A stretch of DNA of 64,000 nucleotides from contig CM057129.1 in NCBI GenBank assembly GCA_029964075.1, positions 24,667,430-24,731,429 of the forward strand. The letters run 5' to 3'. This stretch comes from Patiria pectinifera. Taxonomy: Eukaryota; Echinodermata; Asteroidea; Valvatida; Asterinidae. How positions within the stretch are numbered: position 1 is the stretch's first letter; each line of letters opens with the position of its first letter. The notes under the pieces were generated by a model. The model saw only the letters and a list, made by a program, of their open reading frames with translations. It had not been told where the DNA came from and made no database searches. A program made the translations under genes and the position numbers. Shown one piece after another: positions 11,599-22,721 of this stretch.

Positions 11599-13659
11599 CA
11601 CGGAATACTACCGTAGAATCCGTCTGCGTGAGTTTTTCCTGGACAGTGAACCGTGTGAACCTGAGCCTTTTCGAGTCAAGAGTTCATGGGTACCCCCCAA
11701 GAATCGTGTGCCAGCCATAGAGACATACGTTCAAGTTATCAATTCCCAAGTCACTAACCCGGACAACTTCCCCACAGGACTCATGATAATCTCCCAGAGA
11801 GGAGCGCCTGGCTCTCAACTCCTTGCGCTCGCACCGACATCATCATCAAGCCAGCAGATAAAGGTTCAGCTGTGGTCATCATGGATCGTCAGCAGTACAT
11901 TGATGAGGCCCACCGCCAGTTGGATAATCGCACTAACTATACCCGCCTTGACTCTGACCCCACAGGCACTTTCTGTCGAGATATACAACAGGTACTTGAC
12001 GATATGCGATCACGTGACCAGTTGTCCAAGAAAGCTCACAAATTCCTTTCTCCCTGTGATTGTAGGACTGCCAGATTTTACCTTCTACCCAAGATTCACA
12101 AGGCTGGCAACCCCGGTAGACCCATCATCTCCGGTAATGGCTCACCCACGGAACGCATCTCCTGTTCATTGACAGTTTTCTCAAACCCTTGTCCCACAGA
12201 TTTCGTCATACATTCACGACACCCCAGACTTCCTACGCAAGCTTGAAGGAATTAAGGACCAGATTCCCAGCACAGCCCTCATTGGGAATTTAGACGTCTC
12301 ATCTCTGTACACCAACATCCCACAAGAGGAGGGTGTTCGTGCTTGCTCCTTGGCTCTGGCCAAGGCAGGACACACGACTCTCCCATCAGTGATGTTGGCA
12401 CCCTCATGAGACTTATACTAACGAAGAACAATTTTTCCTTCCTTGGTGAACACTATCTACAGGTACACGGCACCGCAATGGGCACTGCATGGCCCCTTCC
12501 ATGGCTTGCCTCTTCATGGGTGACCTCGAAGAACGCATGCTTGCCTCGGCCCCATGTCGCCCTTGGATCTGGTGGAGATATATTGATGATGTTTTTTCAT
12601 CTGGACCAGTGATGAGGACAGTCTCTTGACCTTCACTAACCACATCAATTCCTTCCACAGAACCATCAAATTCACATCGGAGTTCTCGGCTCACCAAACC
12701 CACTTTCTGGATGTCACCGTCCGCAAGCAAGGCAACTCACTAACCACTGACCTGTATTCCAAACCCACAGACACCCACCAGTACCTCCACTCCTCCAGCT
12801 GTCACCCCAGGCACTGCAAAACTGGCATAGCGTTCAGCCAGGCACTCAGACTCAGAAGAATTTGTTCTAATGATTCTGATTTCTCCGCCATACACAGATA
12901 CTGAGGAACAACTTGGTGGCCAGGGGTCACAGCTCTCGCCAAGTTCATCGTGCCATTGCCAGAGCTAAAGCTATCCCCAGAAATCTAGCCCTCACGGGAA
13001 AGGCCCCTGATGCCATGGCCAAACCCATGATTCCCTTGGTTACCACGTTTCACCCCAAGCCCCTCCCCTTCGCAAAATCACAAATGACAATCATCATATC
13101 CTCCATACTTCAGATCGCCTTGCCCGCGCCATCCCCAACGGCCCCACATTGGCTTACAGGCGTCCTCGAAATCTACGGGACCTGATTGTTCGAGCTGAAG
13201 TCCCATCCTTAGATGCATCCTCCCACCCAGCATGGTACTTTCAAGTGCAGTTCCAGATGTGTTGTCTGCCAGATTCATATCCAGGAGTCTGACTCCTTTT
13301 CTGGCCACTCTTCTGTCACTACCCACAGAACCATTGGTAACATCACTTGTAACACCTCTAATGTCATATATCTCATTTCTTGCAGGGTCTGTGGAGTGCA
13401 GTATGTAGGTGAGACTAAGAATACGCTCAAGAAGCGTTTCTATGCCCACCGGTCAACGGTCAACACCAAGAAACTAGACACCCCTGTTGGTCATCACTTC
13501 AACCTGCCTAACCACTCCATTTCTGATATGATTTTGCAGGGCATTGAATCTCTTGGCCATCGCAAGGACTCAGTTCGCCTCAGCAGAGAGAAAGTGTGGA
13601 TGAATCGTCTTCGAACTATTCAACCACATGGTCTCAACATCCAACTAGGGAATGATTAA
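11599..13659 (+). pseudogene. Inverted second Penelope-like copy, frameshifted
   Basis: This is the mirror copy of the frame at 9499-11572, reading toward the right. Single-base losses and small indels break it into pieces in different frames: about 11570-11800, 11872-12170, 12403-12480, 12626-12904, 12913-13070 and 13213-13659. One example is near 12487, where GGCACTGCATGG replaces GGCACTCGCATGG. The YIDD region is frameshifted. The GIY-YIG domain and the stop (NIQLGND) remain open at 13213-13659. The frame breaks suggest either older decay of this arm or base-calling errors in a palindrome that is hard to assemble. Confidence 0.85.
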
Positions 13660-14157
13660 TCCTTTGCTTCCTCCATTGTCTTCTGTTACAGATAATCCAC
13701 CTGGTCTTCCTTGTTTGTGTTTACCCATCTTCCCCATCTTTCATCCCTTTCCACCCCCATACTGTTTCCCCCCCCCCATCATCATCACTCTCACACTCTT
13801 TTGTCCGTTCCCACTCCCTGTGACCTTTGATCCTTCCCCTTTCTGATCCCTCCCCTGTTTACACTAGACCCCTTGTGGTTTGCCATCTCCCTTTGTTCCT
13901 TTGTTCTCTCATCCACCCTCCCCTGCATCTTTCCACACCTTTCCCACCTAATCCTCCTTTTGTGTTTCTTCTTTCAGCCCTGCATGTTTGTGTGCACCCC
14001 CATGTTAATGTTTGTACCTCTGTCATTTCTGTTTTAGCCTCTGAAGAAGAACTTGCTAAGTTCGCAACGTCAGGCCACATTAATTTTTAGATTTATACAT
14101 TTCAGGTCCATCCAGTCAGTAAGCAGTTTGCAGCAGTCTTACTTTTTTTCATGTTTC

Positions 14158-14514
14158 AAAAGTATTAGTTTGTACAACTTTCCAACGGTGGTCGGCCTTT
14201 TTTTTTCAACCACTGCTCCAAATTTACCTTTTTTCAGTCCAAATTTTGTTTGCTATTGGTTACATGTTCATGAACGGAGTGCAGGCCAGCTAGACTGGTT
14301 CCCTTACCTTACAATTTTCCGGCATCTATAAATTGATCCACTTTATCTTTAGTGGAGTCAGGGAACCAGACTACTTGAACTTTTTTTGTTTTTCTCGGTT
14401 TTTCCAGCATTTTCGAACACAAAACTTCAAACATGTCAGTGTAACAATATTTGATCCATTATAGTTCATTTCTGAAAATTACTGTAAAAGCCAATGATGT
14501 ACTTTCCCTTTAAA
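14158..14514. mobile_element. Right part of the interrupted inverted-repeat transposon
   Basis: Continues the element begun at 8908. It opens with the duplicated AAAAGTATTAGTTT, then runs parallel to about 43825-44215 (ACGGTGGTCGGCC, CAGCTAGACTGGTTCC) and ends at the inverted terminus TACTTTCCCTTTAAA. No protein is encoded. Confidence 0.8.
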
Positions 14515-16036
14515 ATAAATGTCTTTACCAAAATCATGTATTGGCAAGTTGCATGTTCCATCGGAAATAGAGTTGTAGTCAGTTGGCTTATGGTCAAAAA
14601 TCATCTCCCATATGCAATATTGGGTACATTCTTTGAACATTCCATTAATGAAACACTATAAAACCCACATTCACTTGATGCCATTTTTGTCTACCCTAGA
14701 AGGTTACTTATTTTCGGGCAAATTTTTTTATTTTTTGGCCAAAATGAAGAATGTACAACAGTGAATACCCATTTTTACTCTGACTTTTTTGTGAGAGAGG
14801 CGTCCATTTGAAAAAAAAAAATGGCGAAATAATCCCAAAAGGAGAGTCATTTATCAAGAGTTTTTGCAGTAGATGAAAAACTTTGAGAATTACATGTTAA
14901 AGCACAATTTTGTACAAACTTCCTCTTTAAGGGGCGGGGACACCTTTTATAATGGGGGTGGGGAAAACAGAAATTATAGGATATTGTAACAATAATCCAA
15001 ACGTATGCTAATATTTTTCTGAATTTGGCCTGATCACTCTAAATGATATAGCAAATAACATTGTATTTCGCTTTTATGCAAGAGGGAGTACATTTTGTTA
15101 ACGGGCAGTGGTAAAAAAAAAAGTACACTTTTTTTCCTTAAATCCATTTTATTTCACTGGAATTAGAAAACGGAGCTGGAATGTCTTTTCTTTGAATCAA
15201 ATTGGGCACATAAAAGGGGAATTACTTTATGGTAGGTTAAAAAGTATTTCAATAATACACAAGGGTAGGGGAAAAACAGCAAATGGGTAAATTTGAGTAG
15301 GCTAACCAATCAAATTTTGTGTCAAATTCAGTTGTTCACGCCTTTCGCCCCCCCCCCCCACTTTTTTTTAAATGTGGCCCCATCCCAAACAGAGGCAACA
15401 TTCTGAAATAAGTGCGTAAAAGAAAAGTGAAATTATCGGAATCGCTTTTTGCGGGCGAACTTGAAGCCCCCACTTTTTAATGTCATGGCCCCGCCCATAA
15501 AAGGGTCAGAAAAAAATGGTATCAAGTGGTTTCGAACTTGTAGAGGTATCTGTAAGAGAGTTTCAAATAGTGTACCCAAAAACGCATTATGGGCCCCACA
15601 TGCCCACTGACTATCGCGTCTGAAACTCACTTTTAATTCCAGTATGTCAAAGCTCAAAGGTCATCATGTAACCCAGTATTTTACCACAAACATGCACGTC
15701 ACGCTCGACTCGTAGACCAGCTGCAACGAAACACAAAACAATACGAATTCTAATGTTGACCTTTCACCTCGGATGTCTGGCCTTCTACATCCGGGTTTGA
15801 CGATCAAGGATGACTTTCCAATGAAAACATATAAGGTCTCGAGTCTTGTGTGGAATGGGATTTTCATATATAGTTCTACCGTTGACATTGGAAACGACAA
15901 GGTATACCCATCATGTTCATTTCCATTCCAGGCTAATTTCCCCAATGCTCAAGCTACTGTGAAAAATTTGTGCCAGTTTTCTTCTTGAGCCACACAGAAA
16001 CATCTTGAGTCACACAGCTACATATACCAAGCAAGC
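14515..16036. other. Intergenic, mostly unique; receptor 5' region at right
   Basis: No gene is recognised. Homopolymer-rich, GC-skewed blocks near 14930-14965 and 15340-15500 (GGCCCCGCCCATAAAAGGG) resemble the unit of the tandem-repeat transposon at 24.2-25.1 kb and may be related debris. From about 15640 the DNA weakly resembles 18660-19050. Confidence 0.45.
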
Positions 16037-16184
16037 TGACGTCACGTAAAATATGTAAGTACACTCGCAGTTTTGAATTGTTCTCAATGGACGTACTAAC
16101 ACTTAGTTTGCTGAATTTTGGAGATGCTCTAAAAATTGTTTAGCATCACGTATCACGATCTTTTCCCTTTTTTTTCAAAAACAG
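16037..16184 (+). promoter_or_regulatory. CRE site and candidate 5'UTR intron of the 16290 receptor
   Basis: A perfect TGACGTCA lies at 16037-16044. It is followed by a consensus donor GTAAGT at 16055 and, after a pyrimidine-rich tract, an acceptor AACAG ending at 16184, which would give a 130-base intron in the 5' UTR. The donor context TATGTAAGTA recurs at about 19032 in the decayed upstream-like copy, supporting it as a conserved element. Inferred only; no transcript was seen. Confidence 0.4.
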
Positions 16185-16289
16185 CAAGCTACAATATCTA
16201 CATCATTTACGCCAAATGTAAGATGGAAATGCAGGAGATCAACGACTGAGCCAGTCTATTTTGCTGAATATTCGCAGTGGCAACCGATT

Positions 16290-17411
16290 ATGTCAACCAT
16301 GACATCAACACTCTTGGGCACCATGAATGTAAATTCTACCAATGACAATGCTGTTATTTTGAACATGACAACTGCGGGAATGTTAGAACCCACGACCCAG
16401 GGGGATGGGCGAACCTTTCGATTTGAAGACTATACTCAGAGAGCTATCATGGCAACTATCATCTGTCTGGTGGCTGTCGTCGGCATTGTGGGTAATGCCA
16501 TGGTCCTCCTGGCTGTCAATTTGTCAAGGAAACTCCAAACACGCACCAACGTCTTCGTCGTCAACTTGGCCGTAGCTGACCTGCTGTCTTGTTTCTCTAT
16601 GCCCTTCACCGTGGTGGCACTACTCAGCAAGGTTGGTTGGCCTATGCCAGAAATCGTCTGTTCCGTCATGGCCGCCATTGGCTTCACCAGTCTTTTCTGT
16701 AGCATCATGAACTTGGCAGCGATCGCTATAAACCGGTATGTCCTCATCACCAAGACAACAGCTACCTACCGCTCCATCTACACACCCAAGAAGATTGCAG
16801 CTATGGTGGTCTTCACATGGGTTTACCCTGCTCTGGTGTGTTGCCTTCCTTTCTTGGGAGTCGGTAAATGGGGCTACTCGGATAAATACAAGACCTGCAC
16901 CCAAGACACCTCCCACGAAACTAGTGATTTCTTCAGCCTAATAGGCTCTGTACTGATCTACCCCGTCCCTTTGATCATCTTGTCAGTGTGCTACTTCAAG
17001 ATCTACCGCCACGTCACCAGCCACATGAGGAAGATGATGGGCAAAAGTAAAGATGTTGAAATGGCAGATACTTCAAATTCCTCTCATCCCGAAACCAGTT
17101 CGCAAATCCACAAGAATCCACCTGCCAGCTTCAGTAAGCGGCAGGTGGAAATCACTAAGAACCTCTTCTATGTGTTCTGTGCATTCGTGGCTTGCCTGGC
17201 TCCGTTCTTCATCGCCCTTACGATCCCTCCCAGTGATCCTGTCATCCCTTGGACTGGGTTAATAATCATCTTCAACAGCGCTATCAACCCGATCATCTAC
17301 GGGGCCAAACACCCACACTTCAAGGAGGTGTTCCGTCACATGCTGCGGTGTCGGTACCACATGATCCCTGAACCTTCTGGATGCCTTCGGAAGATCAGAT
17401 CGAAATATTAG
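16290..17411 (+). CDS. Class A GPCR, moody/Tre1-like orphan receptor, 373 aa
   Basis: An intronless seven-transmembrane receptor, ATG at 16290. The N-terminus is short with sequons at N15 and N25, then the cluster signature TTQGDGR and FRFED. TM1 has GNAMVLLAV, TM2 NLAVADLLSC, TM3 ends AINRYVLITK (NRY for DRY), TM6 has CLAPFFIAL and TM7 NPIIYGAKHPHF. Disulfide cysteines precede TM3 and sit in loop 2 (KTCTQDTSHETSD). The C-tail ends EPSGCLRKIRSKY. It differs from the other plus-strand copies across the N-terminus and loops but is nearly identical from TM6 onward. This is the first plus-strand member of the cluster. Ligand and coupling are unknown. Confidence 0.85.
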   Translation: MSTMTSTLLGTMNVNSTNDNAVILNMTTAGMLEPTTQGDGRTFRFEDYTQRAIMATIICLVAVVGIVGNAMVLLAVNLSRKLQTRTNVFVVNLAVADLLSCFSMPFTVVALLSKVGWPMPEIVCSVMAAIGFTSLFCSIMNLAAIAINRYVLITKTTATYRSIYTPKKIAAMVVFTWVYPALVCCLPFLGVGKWGYSDKYKTCTQDTSHETSDFFSLIGSVLIYPVPLIILSVCYFKIYRHVTSHMRKMMGKSKDVEMADTSNSSHPETSSQIHKNPPASFSKRQVEITKNLFYVFCAFVACLAPFFIALTIPPSDPVIPWTGLIIIFNSAINPIIYGAKHPHFKEVFRHMLRCRYHMIPEPSGCLRKIRSKY

Positions 17412-20400
17412 ACCAGTACAAGATATTCTCTTCATTGTGAGGATCCATTCAGAAAAATCCTCGATCACTCCGAAAAAGTCGATAAATCGATTTTTTTAAG
17501 ACGAATCTGCTTAGAAGTAAATAAAAAATATTACTCTTTATTGGTGTACAGTTTTTGATTTCCGATGGGTCAGGCCGCTGCATTGTCCCATACATGATAC
17601 AGTGCCGCATAAAATTTAATTAAAGAAGCGAAAAGCGGGTCTCATCTCATAGGCTCTCAGCTTTTAATATGGTATATTTAGAGCCTAGGTAAATCTTTAC
17701 AAATAAGAAGGTGGTTGTTGTTTTGGTGGGTATTTCAGCAAAACACAAAGTAACACTGACTGTGCACGTTACAATGAAGATTAAAGGAGAATTATATCTT
17801 GCTAGGTATTAAATTTGTTATAATTTAAAGGCCATGTAATGCCATTTTTTTGAAATGTACCTTTGTGTTCCATTCATCTATATTTTTAATCTTAATCATA
17901 TTGCCATTTTTAAGAGCGTTTTTGGTGCGTTTTTGGTTTTTAGGCTAAAGCTAATTTCCATATGTATGAGCAAAACTGTGATGTCATCATTAACTTGCAG
18001 TGTCACATCTGCTTGAATTGAGGATATAAAAAGTCACCAGAATTTCAGGGGTTTCATGAGGTTATTTATTTTTCTGCTTTCATTGGTCCATTGTTGTTTT
18101 AGTATATAGCAATTAATATAGACAAATGAGAAAACATTATGCACAGATGTGTAACATAGCAGAATTTATGGTGTACTATTTGAAGAGAAAAACACAGCTC
18201 AAGCGTGCCTTTCTAAAAAGTGACATCACAGCAACAGCGCCCTCAGTTGTCAGGAAAGTCATGAAACATTTTTTTTTTTTTTTAAGTGAACTTTTGCAAA
18301 AAGTTTTACCAAAAAGTGATGTCTCATAGTTTTTATATATTTCTGATCTGAGGAATGGTACAGGCTTAAAAAAAAATATGCTCAGTGTAAATTCCATTTC
18401 AACTACATGTAGTACGTATTTTATTCACTGGAAAATAAATTCCAATTGAGGATAATTATGCCACAATCATCCTTTGCCTTGTTGATTTGTGTAGTGCTTT
18501 GCGTAAAGGTGATAATTAATTAATTGGAGGAAAACACTTTAAGCGTATCCTTGAAATCCCTTATCCCGCTTCAAGTTGCAACCCTGCATGTACAGTACAT
18601 ACGGGATCCACACTCAGAGAAAACAAAGAGAACCTGTTCTGTCTGACACCTTATCGCGACCTCGCTCCAGGAGTTATCGTGTCAAAGGTCAACTGAAGTT
18701 GTAACCCAATATTTTACCGCAAGAAGTTCCGCATTGGCGGCATTGCTCACGCTACTAAAAATAATGTACACTACTTGAGCGGAGTTCCAAAGTTGAATGT
18801 TGTTGTGCGGAAACTATGTCATGGCCATCGTATCCGTGTGTGGCCAAACCACTGGAAAACAAATGAACCAATAAAGAGACTGTATTGAAATGGGACTTTC
18901 CCATTGAATCATAATAGTTCTACCATCGAAGATTGGATGGATAGAATTGTATTGGCCATCCCATGCTACGGTGAAGATTACACTTTCTGGGCGAGTTTAC
19001 ACACAAGAAGTAGCCTTGCTCTCTCCACGTATGTAAGTATAAACTGGTCACAGTAACTATAGTACAGTTATACAAGCACAAGTGTGAAAGTCTTTAACCG
19101 AAGATATCAACATTGAAATTCGTGTTGAAGAAATGAAATGGTGCTCTCCATATGCCTGTATAGAGTAGGTATATTCATAGAGCAAGGAACGTATTGCCTA
19201 CTCATCGGACTCAGGAGAGAACACGAACAAGTCTGAGAATTTCGTGGTTATGTATGTTCCCGCGGGTTTTGTGGGAAATTCGAAACGAGATACATGCTAC
19301 CGCCGGGGTATAACAATGAATCCTTTTACTATAGTTGTAATGTATTCGATTATAATTCTTTCTTTTTTTCGGCTAATGATACGTTATGTTAAGCAGTATA
19401 TACGTCAACGATGGTTTGTAATCCTGCATGAAGATAGAATCACATTAATAGTCTTTACTATTTATTTCAAGATTATCTTGGCCATAACTTAGTCTATGTA
19501 ATACTTATAGACCCTGGCCCTGGCGAAGCCGGTTATGGCTCTGTGGAGAACGGGTGATACTAGACTAGCCATAACTTGCATACCATACCAAATCCGAACA
19601 TAAAAGACTACTATAAAACCAGTGTGAAAGGGCCAATTAAAGCTCCTTCCAAAATATAACTTCATCAAACAAAATATTTTTCAAAATTTCAGAAGAGAAA
19701 TGCATTCTTTACTTAGGCTATCCTAAACTTTATCGATACATCATAACATGTAACAAAACTAGAAACCCATACTTCTATCAAGGCTGTTTCTCGCGGCTTT
19801 TGATGGTAAGTGTGCATGCACAGAAAACCAAAAAGTCCGAAAAACTGCTCGAACATTGCATATCTTTGTGGACCTGTGAACAAAAGAGGTCCAAAGGGGG
19901 CAGGAAGTGTGAACGTTGTGTGGACTTGCCCACATGCGCAAAGCGTTTCCCCCTCTCTGAAAAACAGTTTTAGATGCATTTTGGGGTTAGGTTTATCAGT
20001 CGCAAAATGAAGAGAAACAGTCATGGAAATCATGATCGAAAATTCGGGTTGAAAGAGTGTTCAGAGTGCAAGTAAAATAAGTTTTTATCACTACACGTAT
20101 ACAAAGGAATGTCCACAGTAGGTATGGAAGGTAAGAAGTATGCACAAGCATGTGTTTCTGCATAAAAAATAGTGACGAGGTCCATAGCAGATGGCAAAAG
20201 GATTCAAGGTATATATTGTTCTCTGTTGTCATGAATAACCAAATCCAACCATTGATCCAACCAACCCCAGTCCATCTTCGTGTTATCGCTATCTATATAG
20301 ATAGTAACCCGGATAGTGACGTCACATGGTAGACGTGCCAGAATGAGCTAGGTTTATCATTGATAGGAAACCACTCAGAGAGTCATGGGTCCAATGGGGT

Positions 20401-21530
20401 AAACACAGAACAGAAAGCAATGAAGGTTAATATTTCACAATCTTACTGGTATAGTCGGTCTGGTTTTCCCCACATTGTTGAGGGCGTGCGTTGGTCCTGG
20501 CATCACAATGAGTCACGATTTTCTGGTAATTTAATCGACAATTACACAATGTCATTTTCGAAACTATATTGTGTGATAAATCGGCTTTTGAAAGGAAGCG
20601 CTCAACGAACTTTTCGTAAATTGAAAACTCGAAAAGCTAAAGCGAGGGTTTTACCTTATCGATATCAAAATTTTCACTAATAAGTTAGGGCCATGTAATA
20701 AGCTTATTTTAAATAACAAACAATTTTCTAATTGTTATTATAAAAAAAAAATTTCCTAAGGTCTTTTAACAGTAAGCAAAGCTGTATATTTTGTCCTTTT
20801 CTTCCTTGTCCCAAAAAGGGTATTTCCCACTGTTGGGCAACTTCGCTTTTAGCAACGCACTAAAAAAAACATGCCAAATTCCATGGAGCTTACCCTTGTG
20901 ACCTTGGTACGTGAAGATTTTCACTGCACATGCGCTATTCTTGGTTCCCAGACTTCCTTGTATTGTCCGTTCTCATGGATAAACATGAATTATTCATGAC
21001 ATTGCTTCTAACCCTCCCAGGAATAAAAATTACGCAAGCGGGCGACTACTCACGCTAGCACCCGCAAAGGACAGCGGGTCGTCGATTGCGTGCTGCGCAG
21101 TACAAAGGCTGTATACCCTCTATCGTGAACTACCGCGCTAAGAACGTCTTACACCCAGACTACACGTGCGCGTAACGTTATAGAGTTGCTGTGCCTTCTG
21201 TTTCGTCTTTTTTTTTGTCTTCTTAAAATGTACTTCTTTGTTTGTTTTAGAGCCTCATTATTATTTTGATGAAATTGTCTCGTGGGTAACCAGTAAGTGC
21301 CAGTTTGTAATTTCCTGGTCCTTCATGCGCGTCTTGTTGCTATATATTAACATCTTTTCAGGACAGTGAGTTATTTTGATAACAATCTAAGTTGTTTGCT
21401 TGAAGGGGTTCCTTATACTTTTTCTCTCAATCCAGAAAGCTGCTCATCCAGTTCATCGATTGCGCCAAACGTGCGAAGTGAAACAACAGAGATATTCCAT
21501 CATTTTTAATTGGGGGTTTCATCCATCACC
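17412..21530. other. Intergenic, 4.1 kb; decayed copy of receptor upstream DNA
   Basis: No gene is recognised. The block 18660-19050 resembles 15640-16060 upstream of the 16290 receptor (shared TGTAACCCA/GTATTTTACC, ATAGTTCTACC and the TATGTAAGTA donor) but no receptor follows it, so it may be a relic of a lost gene. Open frames at 19244-19492, 19713-20033 and 20360-20680 match no family I know. A TGACGTCA lies at 20317-20324. A pyrimidine-rich tract with an acceptor-like TTTTAG near 21250 could belong to the 5' UTR of the next receptor. Confidence 0.45.
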
Positions 21531-22721
21531 ATGACAACCGGAGCATTCACTATGGCAACCAATGCCGTGTCCACCATAACACAAGACAATGAGACAATTT
21601 TCAGCACCATGTCTACAAACTCTTCCGATGACAACTCTTTCATGGCGACATCTGAGAGCTTTCTGACCGAGAACCTGACAAATGCAGGAATGTTAGAAAC
21701 CACGACCCAAGGAGATGGGCGAACCTTTCGATTTGAAGACTATACTCAGAGAGCCATCATTGGAACCATCGTCTGTCTGGTGACTGTCGTCGGCTTTGTG
21801 GGCAATGTCATGGTCCTCCTGGCTGTCATTTTGTCAAGGAAACTCCAAACACGCACTAACGTCTTTGTCGTCAACTTGGCCGTAGCTGACCTGGTGACGT
21901 GCTTCTCTGCACCCTTCACGGCGGTGGCGCTATTCAGCATGAGTGGTTGGCCTATGCCCGAAATCGTCTGCTCCATCATGGCTGCCATTGGCTTCGGTAG
22001 CCTTGCCTGTAGCATCATGACCTTGGCTGCTATTTCTATTAACCGGTTTGTTCTCATCACGAAGACAACAGCTACCTACCGCAACATCTACACACCCAAG
22101 AAGATTGCAGCTATGGTGGCCTTCACATGGGTTTACCCTGCTCTGGTGTGTTCCATCAGTCCTATCTTTGGAGTCGGTAAATGGGGCTACTCACATAAGT
22201 ACAAGACCTGCACCCAAGACACATCCCACGAAACCAGTGACTTCTTCAGCTTGGTGGGCTCTGCCTTGATCTACCCAATCCCTCTGATAGTCCTCTTCGT
22301 GTGCTACTTAAAGATCTACCGCCACATCACAGGCCACATGAAGAAGATGATGGGGAAAGGCAAGGGAGTTGAAATGACAGATACTTCGAATTCCTCCAAC
22401 GTGGCAAGCACCACACAGCTCCACAAGAATCCACCTGCCAGCTTCAGTAAGCGACAGGTGGAAATCACTAAGAACCTGTTCTACGTGGTCTGTGCCTTCG
22501 TTGTTTGCCTGGCTCCCTTCGCCATCGCCCTCATGATACCACCCAGCGACCCGGTCATTCCTTGGACTGGGATGATCATCATCTTCAACAGTGGTATTAA
22601 TCCGATCATCTACGGGGCCAAACACCCACACTTCAAGGAGGTGTTCCGTCACATGTTGCGGTGCCAGTACCACATGATCCCTGAACCTTCTGGATGCCTT
22701 CGGAAGATAAGATCTCGATAG
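21531..22721 (+). CDS. Class A GPCR, moody/Tre1-like orphan receptor, 396 aa
   Basis: An intronless receptor. The first in-frame ATG (21531) opens MTTGAFTMATNAV. The N-terminus is the longest of the plus-strand set, Ser/Thr/Asn-rich with several sequons (NETI, NSSD, NLTN), and ends in TTQGDGR plus FRFED. TM1 GNVMVLLAV, TM2 NLAVADLVTC, TM3 SINRFVLITK (NRF for DRY), loop-2 Cys in KTCTQDTSHETSD, TM6 CLAPFAIAL, TM7 NPIIYGAKHPHF, tail EPSGCLRKIRSR. It is closest to the 16290 copy over TM1-TM4 (shared DYTQRAI). The ligand is unknown. No inactivating change is seen. Confidence 0.85.
   Translation: MTTGAFTMATNAVSTITQDNETIFSTMSTNSSDDNSFMATSESFLTENLTNAGMLETTTQGDGRTFRFEDYTQRAIIGTIVCLVTVVGFVGNVMVLLAVILSRKLQTRTNVFVVNLAVADLVTCFSAPFTAVALFSMSGWPMPEIVCSIMAAIGFGSLACSIMTLAAISINRFVLITKTTATYRNIYTPKKIAAMVAFTWVYPALVCSISPIFGVGKWGYSHKYKTCTQDTSHETSDFFSLVGSALIYPIPLIVLFVCYLKIYRHITGHMKKMMGKGKGVEMTDTSNSSNVASTTQLHKNPPASFSKRQVEITKNLFYVVCAFVVCLAPFAIALMIPPSDPVIPWTGMIIIFNSGINPIIYGAKHPHFKEVFRHMLRCQYHMIPEPSGCLRKIRSR

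Larger units (their letters stand above)
9062..14157. mobile_element. Penelope-like composite: two inverted copies, 5.1 kb palindrome
   Basis: Two copies of one Penelope-like retroelement lie head to head. Left arm 9062-11572 (minus) and right arm 11599-14095 (plus) are separated by only 26 bases. The outer ends of both arms share the block from the stop codon through TCAGGCCACATTAAT. The right copy carries 62 further bases (14096-14157) past the point where the left copy stops. The whole block is flanked by the 14-bp duplication AAAAGTATTAGTTT at 9048-9061 and 14158-14171, so it entered as one unit. Partial inverted 5' copies are a known habit of Penelope-like elements. Here the arms are almost equal in length and both lack the 5' end of the ORF. 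Confidence 0.85.

Noticed and set aside
20360-20680. Plus-strand open frame of 106 codons
   Set aside because: No recognisable family and no splice or duplication support.
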